This document shows, one piece after another, positions 51,720 through 61,340 of a stretch of 64,000 nucleotides of DNA (positions are counted from its first letter, which is position 1; each line of letters opens with the position of its first letter). This stretch comes from Tenacibaculum adriaticum (GTDB lineage: Bacteria > Bacteroidota > Bacteroidia > Flavobacteriales > Flavobacteriaceae). The DNA is taken from contig NZ_VNIA01000001.1 of NCBI RefSeq assembly GCF_008124875.1, positions 1,070,721 through 1,134,720 on the forward strand, written 5' to 3'. The position numbers and the translations under genes are program-made. The notes under the pieces are model-generated. The model did not search any database, was not told the origin of the DNA, and was given only the letters and a program-made list of their open reading frames with translations.

Positions 51720-53209
51720 TTAATTATATTATTCAAGTTTTATTTTTTCAGGTATTGTTTGTAGCGGTTTATGATTTCTTTTTAAGTAAAGAGACTTTTT
51801 TTACTAAAAATCGTTTTTACCTATTATCAACAGCAATTGTATCTTTTGTATTGCCTTTGCTTAAAATACCAACTATACAAAAAGCTGTTCCAGAAGAGTA
51901 CACCATTTTGTTGTCAGAAGTGGTTTTGTCGCCACAAAAAGTGATTGAAAAAGCAGCATGGTATCAGTCTATCAATTATTTAGATATTTTATTTTGGATT
52001 GGGTGCATTTTATTTTTTATAGTCTTTCTCTTCAAGTTAGAAAGAATTATTCGATTGATTTTGAAATATGAAATTATTCAGAAGAAAGATTACAAATTGG
52101 TATTGTTACCTAAAAATTCAAAAGCATTTTCATTCTTCAATTTTATTTTTATTGGTAAAGAAATTCCAGAAGAAAAAAAAGAGAAGATTATTCAGCACGA
52201 GTTAGTGCATAGCAAACAAAAGCATACTCTAGATTTATTATTCTTTGAGTTTTTAAAAATTGTTATGTGGTTTAACCCGATGGTTTATGTATACCAAAAC
52301 CGTATTTCGTTGGTGCATGAATTCATATCTGATGAGGTAGTAACTAAGTCAACTGAGAAATCTAATTATATAAACAATTTGCTCTCAGAAATTTTTCAAG
52401 TAGAACATATTTCCTTCATTAATCAATTTTATAAACATTCATTAATCAAAAAACGAATACTTATGATGACAAAAACTAAATCAAAACAAATCAAGCAACT
52501 CAAGTACTTATTGTTAGTGCCAGTATTAGCAAGTATGTTGTTGTATACAGCATGTTTAGAAAAAAACTCTAATGATCTAGAGCCTACATCATTAAGACAA
52601 AAACTCTATAATGATTTAGAAAAAGAACCAAAGGTAATGTCGAAAGAAAGTTTTTTTGACGTTTACATAAATAAAGAATTACCTAAAACTAAAGAATTAT
52701 CGGTTTCAGATTTAAGTACTGTCGAAGAAGAAGAATTTTTACAAATAAAAGAAAGGCTTATTAAGGGGACCAATATTCAATTAAAAATATTTGAAGGATT
52801 AGAAGGAAGAAAGTTAATCGTAGTGGTTCCACCTATTACAGATGGTAATTCAATAAAAGAAGGAGATAATGTACCTTTTGGATTTTTAGAGAAAGCTCCT
52901 GCTTTTCCTAATCAAGGAGAAGGTAAAGACGCTTTTAATAAAAATATGGCGCAATTTGTTAAAGAAAACTTTGATGCAAAATCGGCAAATAATTTAGGTT
53001 TACCTTCAGGTAAAAAAAGAGTATATGTACAATTTAAAATAGACAAAGAAGGTAACGTAACGGATGTTAATGTACGAGCTCCTCATCCGGAGTTAGAAGT
53101 AGCAGCAAAGCAGATGATTGCTAAATTACCACAGCTTATCCCTGGAGAGCATAATGGGAAAAAAGTGAAAGTAGGATATACTTTACCAATTACCTTTAAT
53201 GTTGAATAA
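51716..53209 (+). CDS. BlaR1-type M56 membrane metallopeptidase with a C-terminal TonB-like domain
   Basis: 497 residues. Three or four membrane helices in the first 260 residues surround the zinc motif HELVH (about 161-165, in IIQHELVHSKQKHT); further helix after residue 260. The periplasmic part ends with GKKRVYVQFKIDKEGNVTDVNV...GKKVKVGYTLPITF (about 425-497), a TonB C-terminal-like domain, in place of the penicillin-binding sensor of BlaR1. The pair is therefore a signalling module of unknown cue in Bacteroidota. Operon with blaI-like and the TPR gene (8-base gap). Confidence 0.9.
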   Translation: MINYIIQVLFFQVLFVAVYDFFLSKETFFTKNRFYLLSTAIVSFVLPLLKIPTIQKAVPEEYTILLSEVVLSPQKVIEKAAWYQSINYLDILFWIGCILFFIVFLFKLERIIRLILKYEIIQKKDYKLVLLPKNSKAFSFFNFIFIGKEIPEEKKEKIIQHELVHSKQKHTLDLLFFEFLKIVMWFNPMVYVYQNRISLVHEFISDEVVTKSTEKSNYINNLLSEIFQVEHISFINQFYKHSLIKKRILMMTKTKSKQIKQLKYLLLVPVLASMLLYTACLEKNSNDLEPTSLRQKLYNDLEKEPKVMSKESFFDVYINKELPKTKELSVSDLSTVEEEEFLQIKERLIKGTNIQLKIFEGLEGRKLIVVVPPITDGNSIKEGDNVPFGFLEKAPAFPNQGEGKDAFNKNMAQFVKENFDAKSANNLGLPSGKKRVYVQFKIDKEGNVTDVNVRAPHPELEVAAKQMIAKLPQLIPGEHNGKKVKVGYTLPITFNVE

Positions 53210-53217
53210 CAAAATCT

Positions 53218-54471
53218 ATGAAAAAGAAAATTTCACTACTATTAATTATTATTACCTTTTTAAAAGTCGAAGCGCAAACTTCGACTTTTATTCAAATAGA
53301 TAGTCTGGTCCAAACTGGTCGATATAAAATTGCATTATCAGAATTAGAGAAGCTACCAGCTACATTTTTAACAAACATTAAAATTGCTTCTATTTATGAC
53401 GCTATTGATGATCATAAAAGAGCGTCTGACTATTATCAGAAAGCATTATTGATAAAAGATGATTATCTAACAAAAATAAAATATGGAAAATCATTAAAAA
53501 AAGAGGGAAAGCGATTAAAAGCAATCCAGGTTTTTGAAGAAATTAAACAAATTGATGAGGATAATTTATTAGTGAATTACGAACTTGGTAAATTATACTT
53601 GCAAACCAAACAAGGACAAAAAGCGAAGCAGATTTTAAAAAAAATGATAGCTCAAGATCCCAATAATGCAAATTATTCATATCAATTAGGCTTAGCGTAT
53701 TCGTTATTGAAAAAGCGAAATTTAAAAATTAATAATTTTTTAAATGCCTACAAAAAAGACAGTTCACATTTTAAATCGATAGAAAAATTGGCTAGAGCTT
53801 TTACAAAGTTACGAGATAAAGATTCGGCTAATTTATTTATAACTAAAGGATTATTTTTGAATCCTAATCATATTGATTTAAATCGTCTAAAAATCAATAA
53901 TTTATATAGAGAAAAGGAATATGAAAAGGCACTAACTTATCTTAAACACATAGATTCTTTAGAACCTAAAGAGCATTACACTCAAAAAATGTTAGCAAAA
54001 GCGTATTATAATTTAGAAGATTTAGAAAACGCTAAAAAACATTTTAAAACAGCATATAAATTAGATCGTAATGATTATAAAAGCCATACTTATTTAGGGC
54101 ATGTTTTTTTGAAAGAAGAAGATATGACAAGAGCTATATATAGTTATATGGCTGCCACTCTTATAGCTAAAGAACCAAGAGATGAAGAACATTTAGGTTT
54201 GGCTAATGTGTATTATAAAATGGAGTTGCCAAAGAAGGTTTTAGAACACTATAAAAAAGCAACAGAAGAAAATAGTAATAATTATAATGCCTTATATTTA
54301 TTTGCGAAATTTTCTGATGATTACTATAAAGACAAGAAAATTGGATATAATCTGTACAAAAAATATTTGAATCGATTTGAAGGTAAATCGGCTAAAAATG
54401 ACGAGTTTATTAAACATAGAATTAGCACAATTAAAAAAGAATATTTCTTAAAAGGAGAAGAGTTAGAGTAG
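53218..54471 (+). CDS. Exported tetratricopeptide repeat protein
   Basis: 417 residues: signal peptide (about 1-19, ending VEAQ), then about ten helix-turn-helix repeats of TPR type (for example ISAFYQKALLIKDDY-like DYYQKALLIKDDY, LGKLYLQTKQGQKAKQIL, LGHVFLKEEDMTRAIYSY). No enzyme domain. It follows the M56 gene by eight bases, so it likely works with that signalling module as a periplasmic scaffold. Confidence 0.88.
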   Translation: MKKKISLLLIIITFLKVEAQTSTFIQIDSLVQTGRYKIALSELEKLPATFLTNIKIASIYDAIDDHKRASDYYQKALLIKDDYLTKIKYGKSLKKEGKRLKAIQVFEEIKQIDEDNLLVNYELGKLYLQTKQGQKAKQILKKMIAQDPNNANYSYQLGLAYSLLKKRNLKINNFLNAYKKDSSHFKSIEKLARAFTKLRDKDSANLFITKGLFLNPNHIDLNRLKINNLYREKEYEKALTYLKHIDSLEPKEHYTQKMLAKAYYNLEDLENAKKHFKTAYKLDRNDYKSHTYLGHVFLKEEDMTRAIYSYMAATLIAKEPRDEEHLGLANVYYKMELPKKVLEHYKKATEENSNNYNALYLFAKFSDDYYKDKKIGYNLYKKYLNRFEGKSAKNDEFIKHRISTIKKEYFLKGEELE

Positions 54472-54506
54472 TTAAAATTTTGTATTTTCACTCTAAATTA
54501 AGTTAA

Positions 54507-54977
54507 ATGCTATCTCGAGTTGTTTCTTTTTTATTCCTACTGATGATTTGCACTTCGTGTAATTATTTTTCATCTCATATGAATAATACATTTCAAGAGA
54601 TAGATAGTATTATAGATTTTTCTAAGGTTGATGTCTCTCCATCTTTTGAAGTATGTGATAAGTTAATTGATGATGCTAAAACAAACTGTTTTAGGACTAA
54701 TATGCATCATCAAATGGCAAAATACTTACAAGACGTTCAGTTAACTATTAAAGAGCCAGTTAATACCGTAGTAATAGTGGTCTTAAATATTAATAATGAA
54801 GGAAATGTGACGTTGAAAAAAATTAAATATCCTCCTTTCTTTATTGAAAAAAATATAACAATAGGTAAAGAGGTTAATAAGGCGATAAATAATCTGCCGA
54901 AATTAGCTCCAGCAATAAAAAGAGGTGTTCCTGTAGCTACAGAATACAAGTTGCCAATTAATATTGTTTCTAAGTAA
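54507..54977 (+). CDS. Lipoprotein with a TonB-C-like domain
   Basis: 156 residues. The signal ends in a lipobox (LMICTSC, Cys at about 18). The second half (VNTVVIVVLNINNEGNVTLKKI, then GKEVNKAINNLPKLAP, then EYKLPINIVS) has the strand-helix-strand pattern of the TonB C-terminal domain, like the end of the M56 protein upstream. It may have come from a duplication of that domain. It lies 35 bases after the TPR gene. Confidence 0.75.
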   Translation: MLSRVVSFLFLLMICTSCNYFSSHMNNTFQEIDSIIDFSKVDVSPSFEVCDKLIDDAKTNCFRTNMHHQMAKYLQDVQLTIKEPVNTVVIVVLNINNEGNVTLKKIKYPPFFIEKNITIGKEVNKAINNLPKLAPAIKRGVPVATEYKLPINIVSK

Positions 54978-55052
54978 AGTCAGTTGTAAATTTTATAAAT
55001 ACTAGTTTACTTATTTTAATTCAACTCAAAGTATTTATCTCATTTATACAAT

Positions 55053-56558
55053 TTAGTTTAATAGCTCTTCAATAAAATTTCTATCATTAGAAAGCCTAGG
55101 TACTTTATGTTGACCACCCAATTTACCTTTTTGTTTAAGCCAATTATAAAATAACCCTTTAGGAGCTTTATGTATTTTAGGCATTGCCAATGTCATATTA
55201 TTATAACGTTTGGCTTCATAATCAGAATTACAGTTTTTTAGAGCATTATCTAATATTTCTGTAAAAAAGTTAATATTCTCCGGCGCTTTTTCAAATTCAA
55301 TAATCCATTCGTGTGCACCTTGCTTTTTACCATCCATAAAAATAGGGCCAACAGTATAATCTTTAATAACAGCTCTGGTTTTTTTACAAGCAGCTTTTAA
55401 AGCTTCTTCTGTATTTTCTATAATTAACTCTTCTCCAAAAACATTTATATGATGTTTTGTACGCCCCGTAATTTTAATTCTATACGGATGTGTAGATGTA
55501 AATTTAATGGTATCTCCAATTAAATATCTCCATAAACCACCATTGGTAGTTATTATTACAGCGTAGTTTATGTTCTTTTTAACCTTAGAAAGAGGAATAG
55601 CAACAGAATTTTCACCATGATATTCACTCATCGGAATAAACTCATAAAAAATTCCGTAATCTAACATGAGTAATAATTCATCAGAATTATTACGATCTTG
55701 AATTGCAAAAAAACCTTCCGATGCGTTATAGGTTTCGTAATATCTAAAATCTTTTTTCGGAATTAGTTTTTGATATTGATCACGATATGGATTAAAATTA
55801 ACTCCTCCATGAAAATACACTTCTAAATTAGGCCACACCTCAAGAATATTATTTTTACCTGTTTTTTCTAAAACACGGTTTAGAAGAACTAGCATCCAAG
55901 AAGGGACTCCAACTAAACTGGTTATGTTTTCATTGATAGTTTCATCAATAATAGCTTCCATTTTAGTTTCCCATTCACCCATTAAAGCAGTTTCTTGTCT
56001 TGGAGCTGAGCTAAAATCTGCCCAAAAAGGCATGTTTTCAATAATAATAGCAGATAGATCTCCGAAATAAGTATCGTTGTCTTGATATACAGCAGAGCTT
56101 CCTCCTAAACGTAATCCTTTACCAGTAAACAATTTTGCATCCTCATTATTATTAATGTATAAACACAACATATCTTTTCCAGCTTTTAAATGACAAAACT
56201 CAATAGCTTCATCGCTTACAGGAATAAATTTACTTTTTGCATTGGTAGTCCCGCTAGATTTAGCGAACCATTTAATTTTCGTTGGCCAAAATAAATTTTG
56301 TTCTCCTTTTCTACAACGTTCTATTAAAGGTTCTATACTTTCATATTTTTGAATAGGAACAAGATTGGTAAAATCGTTATAAGTATTAATAGAAGAGAAT
56401 TCATGTTTTTGTCCAAACTCAGTATTTTTAGCCATACTTGTGAGTTTCAATAATAATTCATCCTGAACATCAATAGGATATTTTAAAAATAATTCTATTT
56501 GATGTTTTCGTTTTTTAAGAAACCATGAAATGATAGAATTTATAAATTGAATGGCCAT
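55053..56558 (-). CDS. GH3-family protein (acyl-adenylate/amino-acid ligase-like)
   Basis: 501 residues. WFAKSSGTTNAKSKFIPVS (about 85-103) is the ATP/AMP loop of the ANL-like GH3 family, and YNASEGFFAIQD (about 278) and YLIGDTIKFTS (about 345) are further GH3 motifs. In plants GH3 joins amino acids to acyl acids; bacterial members are widespread in Bacteroidota without a known product. Single gene, divergent from DUF2797. Confidence 0.9.
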   Translation of the reverse strand: MAIQFINSIISWFLKKRKHQIELFLKYPIDVQDELLLKLTSMAKNTEFGQKHEFSSINTYNDFTNLVPIQKYESIEPLIERCRKGEQNLFWPTKIKWFAKSSGTTNAKSKFIPVSDEAIEFCHLKAGKDMLCLYINNNEDAKLFTGKGLRLGGSSAVYQDNDTYFGDLSAIIIENMPFWADFSSAPRQETALMGEWETKMEAIIDETINENITSLVGVPSWMLVLLNRVLEKTGKNNILEVWPNLEVYFHGGVNFNPYRDQYQKLIPKKDFRYYETYNASEGFFAIQDRNNSDELLLMLDYGIFYEFIPMSEYHGENSVAIPLSKVKKNINYAVIITTNGGLWRYLIGDTIKFTSTHPYRIKITGRTKHHINVFGEELIIENTEEALKAACKKTRAVIKDYTVGPIFMDGKKQGAHEWIIEFEKAPENINFFTEILDNALKNCNSDYEAKRYNNMTLAMPKIHKAPKGLFYNWLKQKGKLGGQHKVPRLSNDRNFIEELLN

Positions 56559-56615
56559 ACTTTAACCGTGAATTTGTAAGTTTGTTTACCAGCTAAAAAT
56601 AGTAAAATTTACGGG

Positions 56616-57410
56616 ATGGAATACACAGGAGTTTTAAAAAAAATGAAAACTGAAAATTTAGACACAGTTCAATATTATTTAGATATGAAAACTGATTTTT
56701 TAAATATGAATCAGTTATTGCAAAGAGAGATTGAATTGGCTTTTGTAACTTACGAATGTTTACACTGCCATTTAGAAAAAGAAATTTACCGACAAGGATT
56801 TTGTAAATCGTGTTTTTTTGATATTCCAACTACAGGCGATTGGATTATGCGTCCCGAATTAAGTAAAGCACATTTAGATGAAGAAGACCGTGATTTAGAA
56901 TATGAAAAAAAAGTGCAATTGCAACCGCATATAGTGTATTTAGCAAATTCTAGTAATGTAAAAGTGGGGGTGACGCGTAAAAGTCAAATACCAACACGAT
57001 GGATAGATCAAGGAGCACACGAAGCGATAGAAATAGTTGAGGTTCCTAATCGTTATTTGGCTGGTATTACAGAGGTTGCCTTAAAAGAACATGTGGCCGA
57101 TAAAACTAATTGGAGAACAATGTTAAAGAATGATATTGTTGATGAAGATTTAACAATATGGCAACAAAAATTACGCGGCTTTATTCCTGAGGAAGCACAA
57201 GAGTATTTTGTTGAAAATAACAAAGAAACTAATATTCAGTTTCCTGTGAATAAATATCCAGTGAAACCTAAAAGTTTAAATTTAGTTAAAGAAAAGACTT
57301 ATAAAGGAAAATTAGTTGGAATTAAGGGGCAATATTTGATTTTTGAAGACGATACCGTTTTTAATATTCGTGCAAATGAAGGGTTGGTAGTTAAAATGGT
57401 AATAGCATAA
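56616..57410 (+). CDS. DUF2797 protein with a zinc-like knuckle and a GIY-YIG-like core
   Basis: 264 residues. A four-cysteine knuckle, CLHC...CKSC (about 49-68), is followed by HIVYLANSSNVKVGVTRKSQIPTRWIDQGA (about 107-136), a segment like the core of GIY-YIG nucleases, and a beta-rich tail. The family has no proven function; nuclease or nucleic-acid binding is an inference. The start is the ATG at 56616, divergent from the GH3 gene. Confidence 0.85.
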   Translation: MEYTGVLKKMKTENLDTVQYYLDMKTDFLNMNQLLQREIELAFVTYECLHCHLEKEIYRQGFCKSCFFDIPTTGDWIMRPELSKAHLDEEDRDLEYEKKVQLQPHIVYLANSSNVKVGVTRKSQIPTRWIDQGAHEAIEIVEVPNRYLAGITEVALKEHVADKTNWRTMLKNDIVDEDLTIWQQKLRGFIPEEAQEYFVENNKETNIQFPVNKYPVKPKSLNLVKEKTYKGKLVGIKGQYLIFEDDTVFNIRANEGLVVKMVIA

Positions 57411-57424
57411 GAAAATAATAGTTA

Positions 57425-58051
57425 TTAGAGTGTTTCAAGCAATTCAAACACCGCTATGCGTTGCTTATTTAATGAATGAAATTTTAAGATCTCTTTTTGG
57501 TTTTTTAAATAATCATAAAAACCATGATTTAAAGAAAAATAATATATCGAAAATGAAACCTCATTATCAATTTTTAAAAAACTATTATTGGCATCAGCTA
57601 TTAATTGATTTTTAAAATCAATTAACTTATTTCCTTTAAAATATTTGTTTTGAACTTGATTTTCAATTTCTTTCGTGTAAAAAGAAAATGGGAATGTATA
57701 CTTATAAAAGACTAATTTTTTTTTAAAAAAATGTAATTCTATGTCTATTTTATAATTGCTTATTTTTGTTTTATAAAAAAGAATATCACAAAGGTTTAAG
57801 TTTTTTATAAATTTATAAGGGGTCCCAATTTCTTTTTTTGCAGTACTAATATCAGTTCCAAAAGAGATATTTGAAGAATGACTTATTCTTTCTGATGTTT
57901 TTATTATATCATTGGAGGATAAAAAATCCTCGTAAATGTTTATATAGCTATTTATATCTTTGTATTTCGAGATAGATTTAGTATAATAATAGTTGTTATA
58001 ATATTTCTTACTATTTAGCAAGCCAAATAATTTTTTTTTTATTAGTAGCAT
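57425..58051 (-). CDS. Orphan hypothetical protein, very rich in Lys, Asn, Tyr and Ile
   Basis: 208 residues, no signal peptide or membrane segment. I recognise no domain. It is more AT-rich and more skewed to Lys, Asn, Tyr and Phe than neighbours, a sign of recent acquisition or weak constraint. It ends 14 bases from the DUF2797 stop (convergent). Confidence 0.55.
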   Translation of the reverse strand: MLLIKKKLFGLLNSKKYYNNYYYTKSISKYKDINSYINIYEDFLSSNDIIKTSERISHSSNISFGTDISTAKKEIGTPYKFIKNLNLCDILFYKTKISNYKIDIELHFFKKKLVFYKYTFPFSFYTKEIENQVQNKYFKGNKLIDFKNQLIADANNSFLKIDNEVSFSIYYFSLNHGFYDYLKNQKEILKFHSLNKQRIAVFELLETL

Positions 58052-58197
58052 ATTTTTTTAGATTTTATGTCTTTAGAATAAGTGGTATTTGGTTGACATA
58101 AAAATACAATCCACAAGTTATATGTAAAAGAGTGTTTTAACCGTTTAACAAAAAGGGCTTTAACCTAATTTTTGTTATTTTGATTTATTCTGATAAC

Positions 58198-58233
58198 AAA
58201 AAAAGACCCTTTTTAATGTAAAGGGCCTTTTTT
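58198..58233. terminator. Hairpin with T-runs between the orphan and the J-domain gene
   Basis: AAAAAGACCCTTT pairs with AAAGGGCCTTTTT (one mismatch) around a short loop, with A and T runs on the ends. Given the neighbours it may serve the minus-strand J-domain gene 87 bases away. Confidence 0.6.
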
Positions 58234-58319
58234 ATTATGTTATATATAGCTTTTATTTATACATTTTTTGAATTTTTATTAAATTTTGATCCAATCACTA
58301 CCATTCAAAGTTTCATATT

Positions 58320-58766
58320 TTAAGCTTCTACTAAAGCCTTTTTTGACTTTCTGTAAAGAAAAGAATTAAAAATATTTCTTTTCCCAAAATTATTTATCGA
58401 TTTACTATTTACGAACTTGTTAAAAAGTTTATGGTTTACTCCAAAATATTCGTATGTATTACCATCAGTAAAAGTAACTTCTAATAGCATGCTTTTATGA
58501 TAAAAATCGGCAACTTGATACTGTGTAATTGTAGTAGCATATTCTTCTAAATTAGCTTCTTTAGTTTCTGGAGCGATGCTTACTAGAAAATGATAACCTT
58601 CAATAATTTTCTGACTTATCTCTCCGGCTTCTTCTTTTTTCTCTTCATCCTGAAATTTATCTGGATGCCATTCTTTTACAAGCCCTCTATAAGTTGTTTT
58701 TAATTCTTTTAAATCAATAGCTTTTTCTACTTTAAAAAGCTTTTTATATTCATTAATACGCTTCAT
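58320..58766 (-). CDS. J-domain protein with a C-terminal KTSC domain
   Basis: 148 residues. The N-terminal J domain has the HPD loop (WHPDKF, about 33-38) between two helices, which would stimulate DnaK ATPase. Residues about 90-145 are a KTSC domain (LEVTFTDGNTYEYFGVNHKL, then NKFVNSKSINNFGKRNIF), named for its Lys-Thr-Ser-Cys-like positions, here with KS. No Gly/Phe or zinc region, so it is not DnaJ itself. A TACTTTTG box (58790-58797, minus) lies just upstream. Confidence 0.88.
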   Translation of the reverse strand: MKRINEYKKLFKVEKAIDLKELKTTYRGLVKEWHPDKFQDEEKKEEAGEISQKIIEGYHFLVSIAPETKEANLEEYATTITQYQVADFYHKSMLLEVTFTDGNTYEYFGVNHKLFNKFVNSKSINNFGKRNIFNSFLYRKSKKALVEA

Positions 58767-58789
58767 GGTATTGTTTTCAAATTAGCGTG

Positions 58790-58797
58790 CAAAAGTA
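58790..58797 (-). promoter_or_regulatory. -7 box of the J-domain gene
   Basis: Minus-strand TACTTTTG, 23 bases before the ATG; no TTG at the proper spacing was found. Confidence 0.45.
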
Positions 58798-58923
58798 CTG
58801 ATATTAAATGAAATAAGTATGAATATTTTTACTTTTGATAATGAATAGGCCTGTTAGTGTATAAACCGAGAATTAATTAACAAAATTCAAAAATAAAAAA
58901 GATATTGGAAGTGAAAAACAATA

Positions 58924-58952
58924 AAAAAAGCGGCCATTTGGCCGCCTTTTTT
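58924..58952 (-). terminator. Terminator after the processing protease
   Basis: GCGGCC and GGCCGC form a GC-rich stem around ATTT with A and T runs on both sides; the T-run touches the protease stop codon. Confidence 0.85.
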
Positions 58953-61070
58953 TTAGTTCTTAACTATGTGATAGTTTTTATTCATTTTTAGTTCACTAAG
59001 CACATTTAAAGCTTCGTTCATATAAATGTCTTTCTTTAAATTTTTATGCCATGTTATACGTTTATCTTTTAAAACTGTATCTTTTTTAAATAAAGATAAT
59101 TCGTATTTTGGAGATGTAAAGCTTAAATCAGATTCGTATTTAAAAATATCTTTAAACTTTTTACTCTCTTCTTTCCTATCATCATTTTCTTTTTTATAAT
59201 CGTTATAATTTAAAGAATAAATATTGTCGTCCTGATTTTTCTTTAACCACTTTGCATATTCATTTATAGAGATAAATTTTTCATCTTTATTAATTCTTTG
59301 TTTGCTGTTATATACAACATCTGCAAAATTTAAATATGAGTTTGTTTTGGTATAATTTGCTTGTGGAACCTTATCCCAAGGCAATGCACCTTCTAGATCG
59401 CGTTCTCCATAATCCATATAGCTATAACGATCTGGCATAGCAATGTCTGAATACACACCTTCTATTTGTGTAGAGCCACCATTAATACGATAGAATTTCT
59501 GAATTGTCATTTTTAAGGCACCTAAATCTTCAGGATACTTTTTTACATAATAATTTAGTGGTAATACATTTTGAACAGTCCCTTTACCATAGGTTTGTTT
59601 ACCGCCAATAATAACACCACGTCCATAATCTTGCATTGCTGCAGCAAAAATTTCTGAAGCTGAAGCTGACATTTCATTTACCATAATTACCAAAGGTCCT
59701 TTCCATTGCGTTTTAGGGTCTGTATCATTTTTAACATTAGCAGGTTCATCTCTATACTTTACTTGTACAATAGGACCTTTGTCGATAAATAATCCGCCAA
59801 TTTCGATAGCTGTTTTTAAAGAGCCTCCACCATTATTACGTAAATCAATAATTAAGCCTTCAACTTTTTCTGCCTTTAAACGAGCAATTTCTCTCTCCAT
59901 ATCACTGGTAGCATTTCGTTTGTTTACATCGTTAAAATCGATATAGAACTTGGGTAAATTAATAACTCCATAGAATTTACCATCTTTCTTTACAATACTA
60001 GATTTTACAAAGGTTTCTTCCAATTCAACTACATCGCGAATTATGGGAATTACAACGGTAGATCCGTCTAGTTTTTTCTTAACTGTTAAACGAACTTCTG
60101 TTCCTTTTTTACCTTTAATAAATTTAATAGCATCGTCTAAACGCATTCCTACAATATCTAAAGGTTCTGCTTCCCCTTGAGCAACTTCTAAAATGATATC
60201 TCCTGGTTCAAGTTCTCCTTGTTTCCATGCTGGACCACCAGAAATTAATTCAACAATTTTGGTGTAAATACCATCCTTTTGTAAACGTGCTCCAATTCCT
60301 TCTAATTTCCCAGACATGTCTTGATCAAAACGTGTTTTAATACGTGGAGACATATAGGTTGTATGTGGGTCAAAACTACTTACAACACTATTTAAAAAAG
60401 TAGAATACCAATCAGAATTTTCTAATTCATCTATACGCATGTATAAATCATTCATGTTTTTTAACACGGCTGTACGAGCTTCAAATTCTAAAGTTTCAAA
60501 GTTTTTTATTTTAAAAGTAGGATCTTTTTTAAGCTTTTCTTCTTGTTGTTCATCAGCCTCTTGAATTCTACTTAAAACTTGTAGTTTTAATTGTTGACGC
60601 CAATAATCTAACAATTCATTTTCGTTTTTAGCAAACGGAACTTTTTTATAATCTAAATCGATGACTTCTTTTTTTGTGTAATCGAAAGGTTGTAGCAAGA
60701 AATTTTTATAAGTGATTTTAGCAGTTTGAAGTTTTTCTAAAAATCGACCATATACCAATTTATAAAAATCAATATTAGACTCTTGTAATTGGTTATCAAT
60801 TTCATATTTGTATTGTGAAAATTCCGTTAAATCTTCTTGTGTAAAATAACGTTTACTAGGATCTAAACTAGTAATAAAATCATTGTATACGTGTTCAGAA
60901 AAATCATCATTTAGTTCTTTTTGAACATAATGGCCACGAGTCAAAATATTTTTTAAAACGTAGATAATAACTTTATCCTTTTCTGGATCTTCTTGAGGCA
61001 AAGGAGTTGCATTTACTAAATTACCGAATAGTAATACGGTTAATAGTGAGGTGAAAAATTTCGTCTTCAT
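58953..61070 (-). CDS. prc: C-terminal processing (tail-specific) protease, Prc/Tsp type
   Basis: 705 residues: signal peptide (about 1-22), a helical N-terminal platform, a PDZ domain (GGPAWKQGELEPGDIILEVA, about 280-345), and the S41 core with Ser in NEMSASASEIFAAAMQDYG (about 470) and Lys in QTYGKGTVQNV (about 497), then a DUF3340-like C-terminal part. It trims C-termini of periplasmic proteins; in flavobacteria this may include secretion or lipoprotein partners. Single gene. Confidence 0.93.
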   Translation of the reverse strand: MKTKFFTSLLTVLLFGNLVNATPLPQEDPEKDKVIIYVLKNILTRGHYVQKELNDDFSEHVYNDFITSLDPSKRYFTQEDLTEFSQYKYEIDNQLQESNIDFYKLVYGRFLEKLQTAKITYKNFLLQPFDYTKKEVIDLDYKKVPFAKNENELLDYWRQQLKLQVLSRIQEADEQQEEKLKKDPTFKIKNFETLEFEARTAVLKNMNDLYMRIDELENSDWYSTFLNSVVSSFDPHTTYMSPRIKTRFDQDMSGKLEGIGARLQKDGIYTKIVELISGGPAWKQGELEPGDIILEVAQGEAEPLDIVGMRLDDAIKFIKGKKGTEVRLTVKKKLDGSTVVIPIIRDVVELEETFVKSSIVKKDGKFYGVINLPKFYIDFNDVNKRNATSDMEREIARLKAEKVEGLIIDLRNNGGGSLKTAIEIGGLFIDKGPIVQVKYRDEPANVKNDTDPKTQWKGPLVIMVNEMSASASEIFAAAMQDYGRGVIIGGKQTYGKGTVQNVLPLNYYVKKYPEDLGALKMTIQKFYRINGGSTQIEGVYSDIAMPDRYSYMDYGERDLEGALPWDKVPQANYTKTNSYLNFADVVYNSKQRINKDEKFISINEYAKWLKKNQDDNIYSLNYNDYKKENDDRKEESKKFKDIFKYESDLSFTSPKYELSLFKKDTVLKDKRITWHKNLKKDIYMNEALNVLSELKMNKNYHIVKN

Positions 61071-61305
61071 AAATCGTCAGTCGTTTAAAATTACTGTTAT
61101 TTACAGCTATACTGCTAAGCTACTAAAATAATGCCAATTTTGTTTTAGTTAATTTATTTTTATATAGAATACTTAAAAAAATAAGTGTTCATATAATTTT
61201 ATAGTAATAGTTAAGTAGTTGTAGTTTTTAACTATACAAGTTTACGCAGAATCATAAAGCTTTTGTCTTTACAAAATGTTAAAAAGAACCCCCATATTTT
61301 TACCT

Positions 61306-61313
61306 TATATTTG
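61306..61313 (+). promoter_or_regulatory. -7 box of the surE promoter
   Basis: TATATTTG lies 27 bases before the surE ATG; a TTG at the expected distance is missing. The rest of the 270-base gap before surE holds nothing else I can identify. Confidence 0.5.
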
Positions 61314-61340
61314 TTTCTATATTTTTATTTCAAAAGAACA

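Noticed and set aside
61263..61340. 26-residue extension of SurE
   Set aside because: It contains the TATATTTG promoter box and has no match to SurE proteins, which begin near the NDDG motif.
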